Shown here piece by piece: positions 24,646 through 37,378 of a DNA stretch of 64,000 bases. The position numbers and the translations under genes were made by a program. How positions within the stretch are numbered: position 1 is the first letter of the stretch; each line of letters starts with the position of its first letter. Location of the stretch: assembly GCF_027172205.1 (NCBI RefSeq), contig NC_070614.1, positions 39,934,001-39,998,000 on the forward strand, in the 5' to 3' direction. This DNA comes from Podarcis raffonei. Taxonomy: Eukaryota; Chordata; Lepidosauria; Squamata; Lacertidae. The notes under the pieces are model-generated. The model did no database searches and was not told the origin of the DNA. It saw only the letters and a list, made by a program, of their open reading frames with translations.

Positions 24646-24954
24646 CTCATTGGCCAAATGGCAAGGTCTGGACCTTCCATGGCAAACTGAAATTCCCTCT
24701 TCTACAACTAGTAAAAGCTGTAAGAGCCTTGCCCTCTTTCACATCAGCAACCAAACATGCAATGGGTGGTTACAAAAACTGGGTGTTGTTGTTTTTCTCT
24801 CCCTTGTAGGCCACAAAACAGGTGCATGTGGGTAAGTCAGGTAGTCAATATTTTTGTGGGTTAATCATGCACATATTTAGGTATTCTCTATAAGCTCCTT
24901 CCTGTTCCTGCTTCTCCTCTATATACAACAAGAAGATATTTACTTTATACGTAA

Positions 24955-25302
24955 GGGTGGCGCTGTGGGTTAAACCACAGAGCCTAGGATTTGCCGATCA
25001 GAAGGTCGACGGTTCGAATCCCCGCGACGGGGTGAGCTCCCGTTCCTCGGTCCCTGCTCCTGCCAACCTAGCAGTTCAAAAGCACGTCAAAGTGCAAATA
25101 GATAAATAGGTACCGCTCCAGCAGGAAGGTGAACGGCGTTTCCATGCGCTGCTCTGGTTCACCAGAAGCGGCTTAGTCATGCTGGCCACATGACCCAGAA
25201 GCCGTTCGCCAGCTCCCTCGGTCAGTAAAGCGAGATGAGCGCTGCAACCCCAGAGTCGGTCACAACTGGACCTAATGGTCAGGGGTCCCTTTACTTTTAC
25301 CT
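24955..25302 (+). mobile_element. Sauria SINE, near full length
   Basis: tRNA-like head GGCGCTGTGGGTTAAACCAC with B box GGTTCGAATCCCCGCG, conserved body (GCCAACCTAGCAGTTC, GCTGGCCACATGACCC) and BovB-like tail CAGGGGTCCCTTTAC. This is the most complete copy in the window and the main clue to a squamate. Confidence 0.93.
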
Positions 25303-25439
25303 TATCTGAGCTTCTCTATTTTACAGTGCAACAAATATGCAGTTGTTTGTTGAGCAATAGTTAGAACCTGCAACTACAGGGAAGCAGTCAATCACCACTG
25401 CTGGCTGCACTACTTGTTGGCCTTTTGGATTTTATACTG

Positions 25440-25605
25440 TGACAGCTGTAGCTCAATGGTACTTCACCTGCCTTGCACACAGGTTCAATCTTCAGCATTT
25501 CCGAGTAGGGGTGGGAATGTCCCTTCTCTGAAACCCTGGAGATTTGCGGCCATTCAGTGTAAATACTGAGCTAGATGGACTCAGCATTGGGCAGCTTGCG
25601 GGGGG
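25440..25605 (+). mobile_element. tRNA-derived SINE
   Basis: The head AGCTGTAGCTCAATGGTACT and the GGTTCAATCTTCAGC B box are followed by AATACTGAGCTAGATGGACT near the end. Same family as 57640-57828. Confidence 0.55.
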
Positions 25606-26289
25606 CGGGTGGGCAGGATTAAAAGCCTGTGTCAGTTTTGAACACTGCACTATGGCAAAGTAGACAATGGCATTGTCACTATGGATTTGATTCATTTTGC
25701 AATCGCATCCGACTCCACAGAACGCTGCCGCAACATCTACCACGATAGCTTTTCAGGTGATGGGGAAAGCATGTGCTGTTTTCCTGCCCCACATCCGGTT
25801 TCAGAAATAAAATGCTTTAACTGGAAGGAAATTATGCAAAATACCTCAGAACTAGTTCTAACCCAGAAGCAAAATGCAGTTGTTGCTAAATTAGGTGGCA
25901 GCAGGGCAACTGGGTTGGCAGCAGGCAAAGTGAGATCAGTGGTGGATGTTGGGCTCTCAAATTTCAGCGGTGACCCATGCGACACAAAAATCTGGGGTGC
26001 GCCCCCTCTTGCGCTCCGTTCTACGGCCTTTTTGTGGCTCCCCCTACAGCACAGCAGAATTTGTTACACTCCCCTAAAACCGCCTCTGGCCAGATGGACT
26101 GTAAGGAAAGGCTCCTGCGTTACAATGACCTTTTCTGTTCCGTCAAAACTCCTTTTGCCTTTCGCAGGTTCGTGAGGCAAAAGCTCAACAAGTGAAACTT
26201 TCTCTTTCTAGAGTAAGCAACACCCGTGGAGTTTGTCCTGCAGGGACTCAGCAGTTAAGCTCAGTTGACCACTGGCGCTTACAGAGGTG

Positions 26290-26400
26290 GCAGAGCCTGG
26301 GAGCTGCCACATTGATTTCCCACAATGCCCCTGACATAATGTTGCTCCAGGGCATTGTGGGGAATTTCCCTAGCTGCCCTTGTGCCAATTAGGGAGTAGA
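26290..26400. repeat. Inverted repeat, probable MITE relic
   Basis: CCCACAATGCCC (26319-26330) and GGGCATTGTGGG (26350-26361) are perfect 12-bp arms. Further inverted matches (GGGAGCTGCC with GCTGCCC-like; GATTTCC with GGAATTTCC) extend outward. Confidence 0.5.
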
Positions 26401-28303
26401 GAGGCCGGTCATTGGCTCATCTTTGTCATGAGTCCCTTTGTTATAAGCCAAAAATAGCTGGGCCACCACCACACCTTCAAACCCTGGAAAGAGTTTGAAC
26501 AGGGTGTGCTGTCCCAGAAGACATCTCTATAGGAGAGTCCCAAACAGGGGAAAGACCAGCATATGCTCTCTCACCAGAGCAGCATTTTCATGAGGAAAGA
26601 ATAATGCCTGAATAGGGCTAAGGAGCCTAAACAACAAACAACCAAGGCCATCTGCTGAATGCTGAATGTCTTCTGGGAAACACAAGAGGCTCATCCAAGC
26701 AAGAGGAAGCAGTTAGCTTACTCATTTGCCTTGCTTTGTCAAGATTAGATTTCTTTTCTTTTCTTTAATGCCATTGTTAATGTTTGACTAAGACGCCATT
26801 GCTTGGCTCCCCTTTGCCTCGTAACCCGAGCAACGTCAGCTTACTCCTCCTTGCACTTGACCTGTCAGGCTGCAGCCTATCCAAAGTCAAAACAAAGCAG
26901 CCGGAGATGGAGCTTTCTTGAGAGCCCTGCCCCATAATTCCACGCGGGGGTGCCCTAATGCACTTTGCACATGCTTCTCATCATCTCTTTCCCAGCTTCT
27001 AAAGCTAAGCCCCAATATGTGAAACTGGGAGTGGGGGTGGGTGGGACGGGACAAGTCCTACAAGGGCAGAACAGACAACGTATGCAGCCCTTCCGGAGGC
27101 GAGAGCGTTTCAGGAAAAGGTTGCCTTACCAGGACCCACTAGAAGGGAAAGTGGTCACGTGCACACGTTCAATTACACGAGGGAGGCAACGTGAAATGTA
27201 GGGAAGAGCCAAAGGAGGTGACAGACTGCGCGTTTCTATCACTTCCAAGACCGCAATACTTCTCACTGCGGGCCGTTCGTGCGTTTTCGGCCCCTGAGAT
27301 AAAACGATTTGCATGCACGTGTGAATCTGCGGGGCGTCTGTGTATATGGAGCCCTCTCCCCAAATAGTGCAACGCGGCTGTTTCTGGGGTGAAATCAGTT
27401 CTTCTAAATATTTCTCCTGCAACCTTCCACGTGAGTATTTTGTAAAGACTTTTTTGCTTTGGGCTAAAATATATTTGTCACTGGAGGGCAGTTGCTGATG
27501 CTGGATCAAACTCCTGCAACTTTTGACTCACCTGCCTTTCAAATCCGGTGTTTGTACACGGACCCATTCACCCCTTGCAGCTTCCATTCTTGCAGACCCG
27601 GCCTTCCTCCCCCACCTCTGAGCTTATCTCCATTAGGATGCCCTAGAGTCCCATCAGGAGGTAGCCAGGTGTGAAGCAGGAAATTAAACAGCGAGTTTAG
27701 GAAGAAATTGAGCAAAGGGAGGTGAGAGTGTGATGTGTTAGTTTCCTCTGCAAAACGATGCAAAGCGAAACGGGGGGGGGCGTGATAATGAGGGTGGGGG
27801 AAGAAATCAGGGATTTGTGAATGATCTGACTCAGTTGGTGAAAGGCTGGTCTAGACGGTTTCCTCCCCTCCTCTACAACAGAACCCAGGTGTCCTGACTT
27901 TTGTTTAATCAAACCAGCTTTTAGTATAAGGTCCCCTCCAGACTTATTATGGTTATTATTCTGCATTTATGATTATTTGTGCTCATGGTGGTGTCAGGTC
28001 AGCTGAATGTTTTAAAATGTTTTGTCGTGTCTGTTTTCCTTCAGGAGGAAGGGCTTGGGTATAAATGTAGTAAATCATGCCTCTGCTTTCAATATTGTTT
28101 TGCACCAGCAAAAAGTTTCAAACCGGAGGTATAGCATCGTTTTCAAAACTAGGGCATGCCCCATAGCTTTCTGCTGAAATCCTGTAACTTTCATACCACA
28201 GATGTGCACATGAGTGTTTTGCATTTTTTGTGCTAAAGCACAAGATTGCCCCTCTGGACAGCAATAATGCTGTATCTTTTGGGAAGCATCAAAAGTCCTA
28301 GAT

Positions 28304-28582
28304 CAGGGGTGGCCAACTCCCAAGAGACTGCGATCTACTCACAGAGTTAAAAACTGGCAGTGATCTGCCTCCTTTCTGGGGGTTCAGGTCAAATTTGTCA
28401 AGCTTTTTTTAGGAAGGAAAGCCCTGCTTTTAGGGGTTCAGGTCAATGTTGTTGAGGTTTTTTAGGAACAAGGAAGGCCTATTTTTTTTAGGGGAGTTAT
28501 TGAGCCAGTGATCCAGCTGTGATCTGCCACAGAGGTCCGGTGATCTACTGGTAGTTCATGATCTACCCGTTGGACGTGCCTG
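28304..28582. mobile_element. hAT MITE with 8-bp target duplication
   Basis: Terminal repeats CAGGGGTGGCCAAC and GTTGGACGTGCCTG are flanked by TCCTAGAT at 28296-28303 and 28583-28590, the 8-bp duplication typical of hAT. The body has repeated 'gatctac/gatctgcc' phrases. Non-coding. Confidence 0.9.
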
Positions 28583-28753
28583 TCCTAGATCATGGAATCA
28601 TAGAGGGAATATGCAGCTGTCAGAACAAGTAATAAAGCTGAATGATGTGTAGACAGTCCAGTATAAACCCAGCACTTATGCACTTTTACCGTGTCAATGA
28701 TATGTTGCATAAACCTCTCTGTGAACAACAACCCCCAAAACCAGTCTGGAAAA

Positions 28754-29307
28754 CGGCCAAGTGGTGCCAAAGAAAGATAGAACTTTTTTCATGTATGCTA
28801 CAACAGCAGCAAGAATACTCATTGCAAAGTATTGGAAGACGCAAGATCTACCCACTCTGGAAGAATGGCAGATGAAACTGATTGACTGTATGGGACTGGC
28901 AGAAATGACGAGCAGAATCCGTGACCAGGGAGAAGAGTCGGCAGAAGAAGATTGGAAAAAATTTAAGGACTACTTACAGAAATATTGTAAAATTAAGGAA
29001 TGCTGAATGGTGTTGGATTGAAATTGAGTAGTTTCTAGCTGTAATGATATAAAGGAACATGAATGGGAAAAAAAGGGTTTGGATAGAAAATAAGGTGATA
29101 TTATAAGCTGTAATGCTTTAAGTTAAGGATTTGCTGAACAAATAATCTTAAATGGAATACAAGAAGGGTAGGTATGAGGAGGTCAGAGAAATTTGTTATA
29201 GAAAAGTATGCTTTATGAACTATATGTGGGGTTTTTTAATCTCTTTGTTTTTTTGTTTGTATAAAAAATTGGAAAATTTAATAAATATCTTTAAAAAAAC
29301 AAAAAAC
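28754..29307 (+). mobile_element. L1 LINE, 5'-truncated, recent
   Basis: Encodes the end of ORF2 (ATTAARILIAKYWKTQDLP, LEEWQMKLIDCMG, ending KIKEC stop at 29006), then a 3' UTR and an A-rich tail. Flanks 28737-28753 and 29308-29324 are both AAAACCAGTCTGGAAAA, a perfect 17-bp duplication. It lies about 500 bp upstream of the MMP25 start codon. Confidence 0.93.
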
Positions 29308-29540
29308 AAAACCAGTCTGGAAAAGCCTTAAGTCTCATGTTGACTGAGAAGGAAGACCCGCAGAAGACGGACATTGCAATCGTAACCATGCCTACTCCTA
29401 TTGAATTCAGTGGGGCTTGTTCCCAGTGGGGTGACACCTATATCCTTGACCCAGAGTATTTAGGACTGCAGAGTTGCTTAACTCCAACCCTGTGCTGCTG
29501 TAACTCTTCCGAGTAGCTTACACTCACCTTGCAAGAACCA

Positions 29541-29805
29541 CAGAGCCCCACTTCCTATCCTGCTCCCCCTTCTAGGAAACCCAGGAGTTCCTGTCCCCCT
29601 TTCCTCCATTTCCCCCTCCCCCCCATATCCCCCTCTGAATCTGCTTCCCCTGGGGGGAAACTGGGATGCTCTGTGACTGGGATGGATTTTCTCAGCAGGA
29701 GCAGAGAAAGAGAACTGAGAGAGGAAGGGGGCGGGGGAAACAGGAGCTGCTGTATAGGGCCAGAGCTGCAGCTGGAGGCATCAGTGCCTCAACAGGAAAG
29801 CAAAG
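29541..29805 (+). promoter_or_regulatory. Probable MMP25 proximal promoter / 5' UTR
   Basis: This is the unique sequence between the L1 and the MMP25 ATG. It includes a purine-rich GAGGAAGGGGGCGGGGG stretch near 29721-29737, which could bind ETS/PU.1 and Sp1-type factors. No clear TATA box sits at a firm distance. Placement is by position only. Confidence 0.35.
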
Positions 29806-32800
29806 ATGCTGCTCCTCTTGGCATCTCTCTGCCTCTGGACTTTCCCCCAGACCAGGGCAGCACCATCTAGCACCCAGGAGATGACCAGAGGGCTGGTGAG
29901 TCCAAGATGCCTGGGTTTTCTCAGGAAAGAGCGGGGTCTGGGAGTTTAGGGTAAGGGTCTAGGAGTCAGGATTCCTGAGGTTTTTTTTGGGGGGGGGAGA
30001 ATCTAGTGTTTATGGGGAGAGAGGCGTTGGGACAGCAGATTCTCTAGGAGATCATTAGGGTTCAGGGGTGGGGAGGAGTTCTGCTGGCTAGGACCCCCTT
30101 GGGAAGAAGCTGGTGCCTGGAATTAGAGGGGGCTGTGGAAGGATTTGTCAATGCTTGTGAAAAAAATAAATATGCCCAGGAGTTTGTAATAAGTGGGAGC
30201 TGGACTCTGTCCCAAAGTCTCTGGGAGTGGGGTGAAGGAGGAGCTCCTATCTCTTCATCTCTTGCCCCTGAAAGAGGGATAAAATCGATCCATTTCCTTG
30301 AGGTTTCATGTTTCAAATTGCCTGCTGTTGGGAAATAATTGATCCCTTTAGTTAGTCCCTGTTTTCTTCCTCCTGCCCCCCTGCCTCAGTTCTCTAGGGA
30401 TAATTTTTCGCCTCTTGGTAATGTGCAATCTGACCTTCGTATCCTGTCCCCCCACCCCTTATCTATAGCCATGGAAAAGGGTATATTCTGTCCTCTGTTG
30501 GAGAAAAACTGAGAGATCTGCCACCATCTGTCTGTCCTTTCCAATTTGATGCCTTTAATTGTCCTTTTTGAGTGGTCCCTACCCCCCAATACCATCCTTC
30601 GCCCGGGATGGGGAGGACAAACCCCTGGAATCTGCTTATTTTTTAATCATTTTCTAAATATGCAAGGCAAGTTCAAAGAGTAGCTATCCTCTGTAGCTTT
30701 GAGCCTGTACACTTGCTGAGCTCAGACTGTGTCTCAATAAGTCTGCCCATTGGGATCCTAATTTTGCATCCCAGATTCACCCCCCAAGTCCCTGTGTCTT
30801 GATCAGCTCACTTAACAAAGTCAAGGAGTCCTGGTGGCTGAAGCTGCCCATCAGCTTTCATCATTGCTGCTCCTGTTGCAGGCTAGGATATCGCCACCCA
30901 CCCTTCACACTCCTAAATCCTGGGGGGGCGGATTGCAAGATTGATAATATAATCAGATAGAGGAACTGTCAGAGACACATGCACTCTTCTAGGCTAACAC
31001 ATCGAAAGAGGCTTCTGCACAAGGGTGCTTTCAGATGGGTGGTAATTATGGGATGGATGCTTCTCCATGCACAACGGTCATTGGCATCAAAATGCCAGCC
31101 TCTCTTCCTGCCCAGCCTCATTCAATCTGGATTGACCCTTTCCAGGAAAAAGCTGGTAAGCTTTTATTTTAAAAGCCAGTTCTTTTGCAAATGACCTGTT
31201 TTCAATATTACAATGACCTGTTTACAGTAATAAGCCCACACCTGGAAGAAACCTGACTTAAAAATGCTAGCATCCTCTTAGATCAGGGGTCAGCAACCAT
31301 TTTCAGCCGTGGTCCCTCAGACCATGTGGTGGGCCGGACTATATTTTTTTGGGGGGATGAACAAATTCCTATGCCCCACAAATAACCCAGAGATGCATTT
31401 TAAATAAAAGGACACATTCTACTCATGTAAAAACATGCTGATTCTTGGACTGTCCGCAGGCCGGATTGAGAAGGCGATTGGGCTGCATCTGGCCCCTGGG
31501 CCTTAGGTTGCCTAGCCCTGTCTTAGATAAACTGCTCCCAGGATAGAAGGCTTTGCTTAGAATGAATCGGTATACCATTGTGGCCCAGGGCTGCAGTTCA
31601 GCAGTGCACTTATTATTTGGAGCAGGGGGTCTCCCTTTAGCTGGTAATGTGCCTTAGGGTGTTGCTTCCAGACATAGGACTCCTAGTGCTGCCAAACAAT
31701 TGTTCTTCTGCTATTAAGGCACGAGTGGGATTGCCGTTCACACTCCGAACTTCAAGGACATATCCTTTTTTGAGTGTCACTTAGGGATGCAGGAAGGTGC
31801 CTTAACCTGAGTCATCTCATTGGTCCATCTAGCTCAGTACTGTCTACTCTGACTGGCAGAAGCTCCCCAGGGTTTCAGGCAGCTCTACCTGCAGATGCAA
31901 GCAGAAGTTCAATCCCCAGCGAGGCAGATGCTCTGCCACTAAGCTATGGCTCTTTCCCAGTAGCCACTCCAAAATACAAGCCAGATTTGCAATTTGGGAG
32001 GTGTCTTCCTGCTCATTGCCTCTGTGCCCTAAAGTCCTACCCTGAACGCACCACTATTACTATGTGCACCTGTTCTTCCTGGAACGGAAAACCAGGGCCC
32101 AGTTTCCCCCAGTGTTGACAGGGTTTAGCTCATTGAAAGCATTTGCCACCAAAATTTGGGGGGCAGGACTCCTGCATTTTGAATAGATTGGTGCCAGGCA
32201 GAACCCTTCAATGGAGTAAACTGTTAAAGATACAAGATCCTTGCCAGGAAATGTGGGGACATAAACTTGGAAGTCTCTGTGGCTTTTAACGAAGTGGAAA
32301 CATCTCAGCTGTGGCTCTAGCTGCAGGATCAGTTCAGAAGTCCAGTGCCGTCTTAATATCTTTCTCCTGCGTCAGCCTCTTTTCCAAGAGTAGTGCCAGT
32401 GGGAGCCAAGTGCACAGACAAGCTTGTATCTGTAGGATTGTGAACCATTAAGATTCTAGCGGCATCTTTTTTTTCTGGGGGAGGGGTGTTACTGGGTTGT
32501 TGTTTTTATTTTGATTATATATATATATATTGTGGTTTTAATGTTGGATCTTATCTGTGAACCTCCCCGAGACCTGTGGGGTATAGGGTGGTTTGTAAAT
32601 TTATAAATAAATAATAGAATAATAGTGGGAGGCTTGGGGCTGTGTGCATCATATCCATTCATTTCCTTTTGGCATACTTGGGGCGTTTAGACTCCCCCAA
32701 ACAACATTTAGGTTTCCTGCATCTATGAATCAGATGAACAAACCACATTAAATAGATTGTGGAGGAGTGCTTTTCTCAAAATACTTTTTGTGGCATTCAA

Positions 32801-35800
32801 GCAGCACACGAGACACTCAAAACTGAAACTAAAATTGAGGGCCACATAAAAATGCACCCGTTGAATGCTCATGCCTCTCATGTTCTGAGCGTGATTGCCA
32901 AAACTGACCATTGAAATAGACTTCCCTTCCCCCATCTTCCCCAAATCAAACTTGCTAGAGACTCTGGGTTTTTACTGCTAATGCCTGCAACATGCAGCTT
33001 GGCTCACTTTCTTGAGTAACCTCCTGCTATCCTTCCTGCAGACAACTACATTTTGCAGTGTGCCTAATCCCTTTTAGCAAAGCCACTTAAATAATGCAAA
33101 CAGTCTAGAGAGAAAAGTTCTGACAACAGTTTGCTGAGCAGAATAAAGAGAAATAGTGTATAATAAAAAGAACAAGAGATTTTGTCTTTCCTGGTTCAGA
33201 TCTTGTACAACACATATACAGGAAAATTCCCTCAGAACTAAACAGCCAATCGGAATACAGGAAGGATCATGCCTGTATAGTTGCTAAGCAACACCATTTG
33301 ACTTTAACATCAATAGGATTAACACTTAAGTCACAAACGGAATGATCTCTGCTGTTTGCACTTCCAACAATCTCTGGCTGTGTGGGATCATATTCTAGAT
33401 TAGCAGTAGAGCTTTACACACCAAACCAGACTAGGTGGGCTCTGTTCTCTTCCTCCTCCAAGATTCTTTTGCTTCTTTACACAACGCATAATTGGCGTGT
33501 GAAATTAACTTCTGCAAAATGTGATGATGGTTGCTGGTTTAGATAACTTCAAAAGTTTGCTGCTTTTGCAAAGGGCAGGTCTAACAGCTGTGGCTCAATG
33601 GAGCATCCATGTTCAGAGACAGTGTATCACTGAACAGTACCAGTTGCTGGGGAATCATTTCCTCCTTTCCCTGCTTGTGGGCTCCATTAGTGACGATGAA
33701 CGCAATTAATATTGCAGAGGGTTCGGCACATTTTCAAAAGTGCTTTTATTATAAATGATTCATAATACACTTTCAGGCAGGTTTTGCGGTGTTGCGGGAT
33801 GTGGCAATAAGACCCTCCCTCCTCTTTGCACCATTTTTTAATGCTCACCCCACTTCTTTGGAGAGGGGGGATCCCTTCCAACTAGTAGATCTGGGGATCT
33901 AGCCGCTCTCAGTTTGGACTCCTTCCACTGGTTCCCATGGCTACCTATTTTGCGCTTCCTCTGGGAAGATGATTTCCGCCAGCCGCCTGACCTTTCTAAG
34001 AGAAAATGGCAACTCACCCATATCCCACCAGCTGGAAACAGCAGGGCGTGTGTTTGCGCCTCTGTGCAGATAGATGGATACACAGAAGGAGAAAGGTCCA
34101 TCCTGGAAACTGGTGCAAAAGGGCTGGTTGTGGGGAGGTCATGGGGGTCCAGAGAAACTGGGGGCGGCTCTTGGATTCCACAGCAGCCTTCAGGGAACGA
34201 AACAAAGGGGCCTTTGAGCAGGGCAGGGGGCTGTGGTGAATCGGGAATCTGTGAAGCTCACTCAGGCCAGCCCTCCAGCCCAGAGGATGTTGCTGGGAGC
34301 TCCCCCATGAGATCAGCACTTGGTCTTTGCAGCATCCTCTTCTGGGACTACGTAGGAAACAGCCTTACACCAAGCCAGGCAGGCTGTCCATTCATTTAGC
34401 CTTGTGCCGTCAGCTCAGACTGACAGCAGAGTGTTGAGCAGAGAAGGCTTTCCCATCACTCTTCTTCCAAGGGCTGGAGCTCAGTGACAGAGCCTTGCAA
34501 AATATCCAAGGTTCAACCCCTGATATCTCCAGGAGAGACCCATGTCTGATACCCAAGAGCAGGGGGCCGGTCCACTGTCCCTCAGCCCTTGTGGGGGGCC
34601 GGACTATATTTTGAGGGGGGAAATGAACCAATTCCTATGCCCCACAAATAACCCAGAGATGCATTTTAAATAAAAGGACACATTCTACTCATGTAAAAAC
34701 ACTCTGATTCCCGGACCATCCGCGAGCCGGATTGAAAAGGTGATTGGGCCAGATCCGGCCCCAGGGCCTTAGTTTGCTGACCCCTGCCCTAGAAAGCCGC
34801 TGCCAGTCATTGCATACCCCTCAACTGCTCTGATTAAATTGGGACATCCTGCTTTGGGGCCGCAATCTTGCGCAGGTCACGTGACTTGCACAAGGAGCAC
34901 ATTCTGGGAGACACGCATTCCGGTTTTCCACGATGACATGTTGGCGGGCATGTCATTGTGGACAGGACAGAGTTTGCTTGCTTGTGATTTGTTTATGCAT
35001 ATCGATATTTCTAGATTACCTTTCCATGGGGTAGGCAGCTAATATTGAAAGGCAGCAAAAGCTTGAATAAACCTTGCATGCACAATACAGAAAAAAAACC
35101 CCAATCTTTCAAACTGAAAATTAAAGAAAGCTTCATTCTGTTGTGTGTATCCTTGAATCCTCTCCCCATCCCACAGCAGGCTGAAGTGGTGTCCAATTCC
35201 AGAGCAGTTATCACATCACTTGCTCCTTGTGTGAACAAGGGGCACGGGTTCAGCAAGCCATCACCATTAATTTAGGCTTTCTGTGCAGATTTGCCTCAGA
35301 AAACCTGTGTAAGGTATTGAATTTATACCATGGGCTTATCCACATCCCTGTTTGCTGTGCTGCTTTCTCCCTGGGAAACCTGCGGTTTAGCGCTGAATGG
35401 AAACAAATCGGGTTTCCCATGGATTGCTGTTTGTTCCGATTTAGCACTAAAGAGCAGGTTTTCTGGGAGAAGCTGCTCAGGACCATGCCAGGAAAGAGCA
35501 AGACAATGGACTGTTGATATTACTGGCCTCAAGCCTTTTTAAAGGAAGAGCAGAGCCACTTGCAGAGAGCAGGTTTTCTGAAGCACCTCCCTCCTTCATT
35601 AAACCTCACGGCAGCAGCATTTAACAGAGATGGGGACACACTCGACAGAGAGGTTTGGCAAAGCGCTCTGCAAAGTGCCTCTCCCCTCCATTAAACAGCT
35701 TGCCTGGACCATCTGCCACCCATGCTGTTCGCTCGCTCACATGCCTGCCGTTCTCCCATCGTGATGGAGTTTGGCAACCACACAAACTACAGTGTGGCTC

Positions 35801-37343
35801 CAGCATTCCCTTGTTATATATATATACTGTATATAGCAGAGTGTGTGTGTATGCACAGACTTAGACAAGCTTGGCAGATCATGAAGCCCATTGTAGGAAA
35901 ACTTCATCAAAAGCCAGTTTGGATACAAAGCATTAGAGTCCTTATAAACATGCAAAGCATAATAGAAACTCTCAACACCTTCAGCTGAATCCATTCTCAG
36001 AGGCCCACGAGACAAATTATGCGATTAAAAGTTTGTTTTGAACTCGGAGAGCCGCAGTGGAAAGCTTCCTCAAGGGACCCTCTTGGCAGATTCACTAAGT
36101 TTATACACATGCATTCATATAGAGGCTTGAGAGCCCCTTGAGTCCTCCGTTTCCTCAGGGAAACTCTAGAACAAAGGCTACATACACAAGTGTATGCCTT
36201 TAAGGCACATTCTTTCCCCCAAAGCATTCTGGGCACTGTAGTTTGTTGAGGGTTTCTGGGAACTGCAAGACTGCGAGGGGTTAACCACAGGTGCCCAGAA
36301 TTCTTTAAGGACAAAGAATGTACCTCAAATGTACTTTAAAGGTACAGTGTGTACACAGCCCAGGAAGCTGCATGGGACGTGGGTGGTGCTGTGGTCTAAA
36401 CCACTGAGCCTCTTGAGCTTGCTGATCAGAAGGTTGGCAGTTCTAATGCCAGCAACGGAGTGAGCTCCCGTTGCTCTGTCCCAGTTCCTGCCAACCCAGC
36501 AGTTCGAAAGCACGCCAGCACAAGTAGATAAATAGGTACCACTGTGGCGGGAAGGTAAATGACGTTTCCGTGTGCTCTGGTTTCTGTCACAGTGTCCCGT
36601 TGTTCCAAAAGCTGTTTAGTCATGCTGGCCACATGACCCAGAAAGTTGTCTGTGGACAAACGCCGGCCCCCTCGGCCTGAAAGCAAGATGGTCGCCGCAA
36701 CCCCAGAGTCACCTTTGACTGGACTTAACCATCCAGGGGTCCTTTACCTTTACCTTTAGGAAGCTGCAAGAGTTTGGAAGCTGGTCAAGTGTCCGGTTCC
36801 CTGTCTCATGCCTGCCATTTTCACAATTTTCTTTGAGAATTGAAGAACAACCTTACTGTGGGTCTGTGTTATAGTTCTTCTCAGAGAAGGGCCATTTAAA
36901 TCAAAGGGCACAACCACCCTCAGTCCACTGATTTCGGTGTGTCTGCTCTGAGGAGGTGCAACAAGGGGGCAAAGCGTCTATCCCAGCATCCTGTATCCCC
37001 ACAAGCAAGAGAGCAGACCTCTTGCCCTGTTAAGTGCCAGCATACTCAGAGTCACACTATCTCTGAGCCTCGTGGGTGCCTCTGGGCACCAGGCTGGCCC
37101 CATGCACCTAGCCATCATGACTAGTAGCCATTTATAGACCTATCTTCTGTGAGTTTGTTTAGTCCTCTTTGAAAGGGGTCATCACCCTAATCTTGTGACA
37201 GCAAGTTCCAAAAATAGTAAATACAATAATGTCCTGGGGAAAGAAGAACTGTCCTTTTGTCTGTTTGGGATCTCCTGGCAGTTGGCTTCATTGGATAGTT
37301 CATTTCTTCCACTTTGTTTCTTTCTCCTGCTCTTGTGTTCGTC

Positions 37344-37378
<35 letters not shown>

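Larger units (their letters stand above)
16785..29805. other. Divergent intergenic region between BICDL2 and MMP25
   Basis: About 13 kb between two genes transcribed away from each other. No supported host exon was found. Identified content is the MITEs, SINEs, LINEs and microsatellites listed separately. Stretches without recognised repeats include 16785-17490 (the BICDL2 upstream and probable 5' UTR/promoter), 18906-19410 and 26400-28290, and these may hold regulatory DNA. Confidence 0.6.

Noticed and set aside
24955-25040. Possible tRNA gene at the start of the Sauria SINE
   Set aside because: Continuous with the SINE body and BovB-like tail.
25681-26175. A 164-codon open frame in the BICDL2-MMP25 gap
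   Set aside because: No family resemblance, no splice or start context, and composition like the surrounding intergenic DNA; chance open frame.
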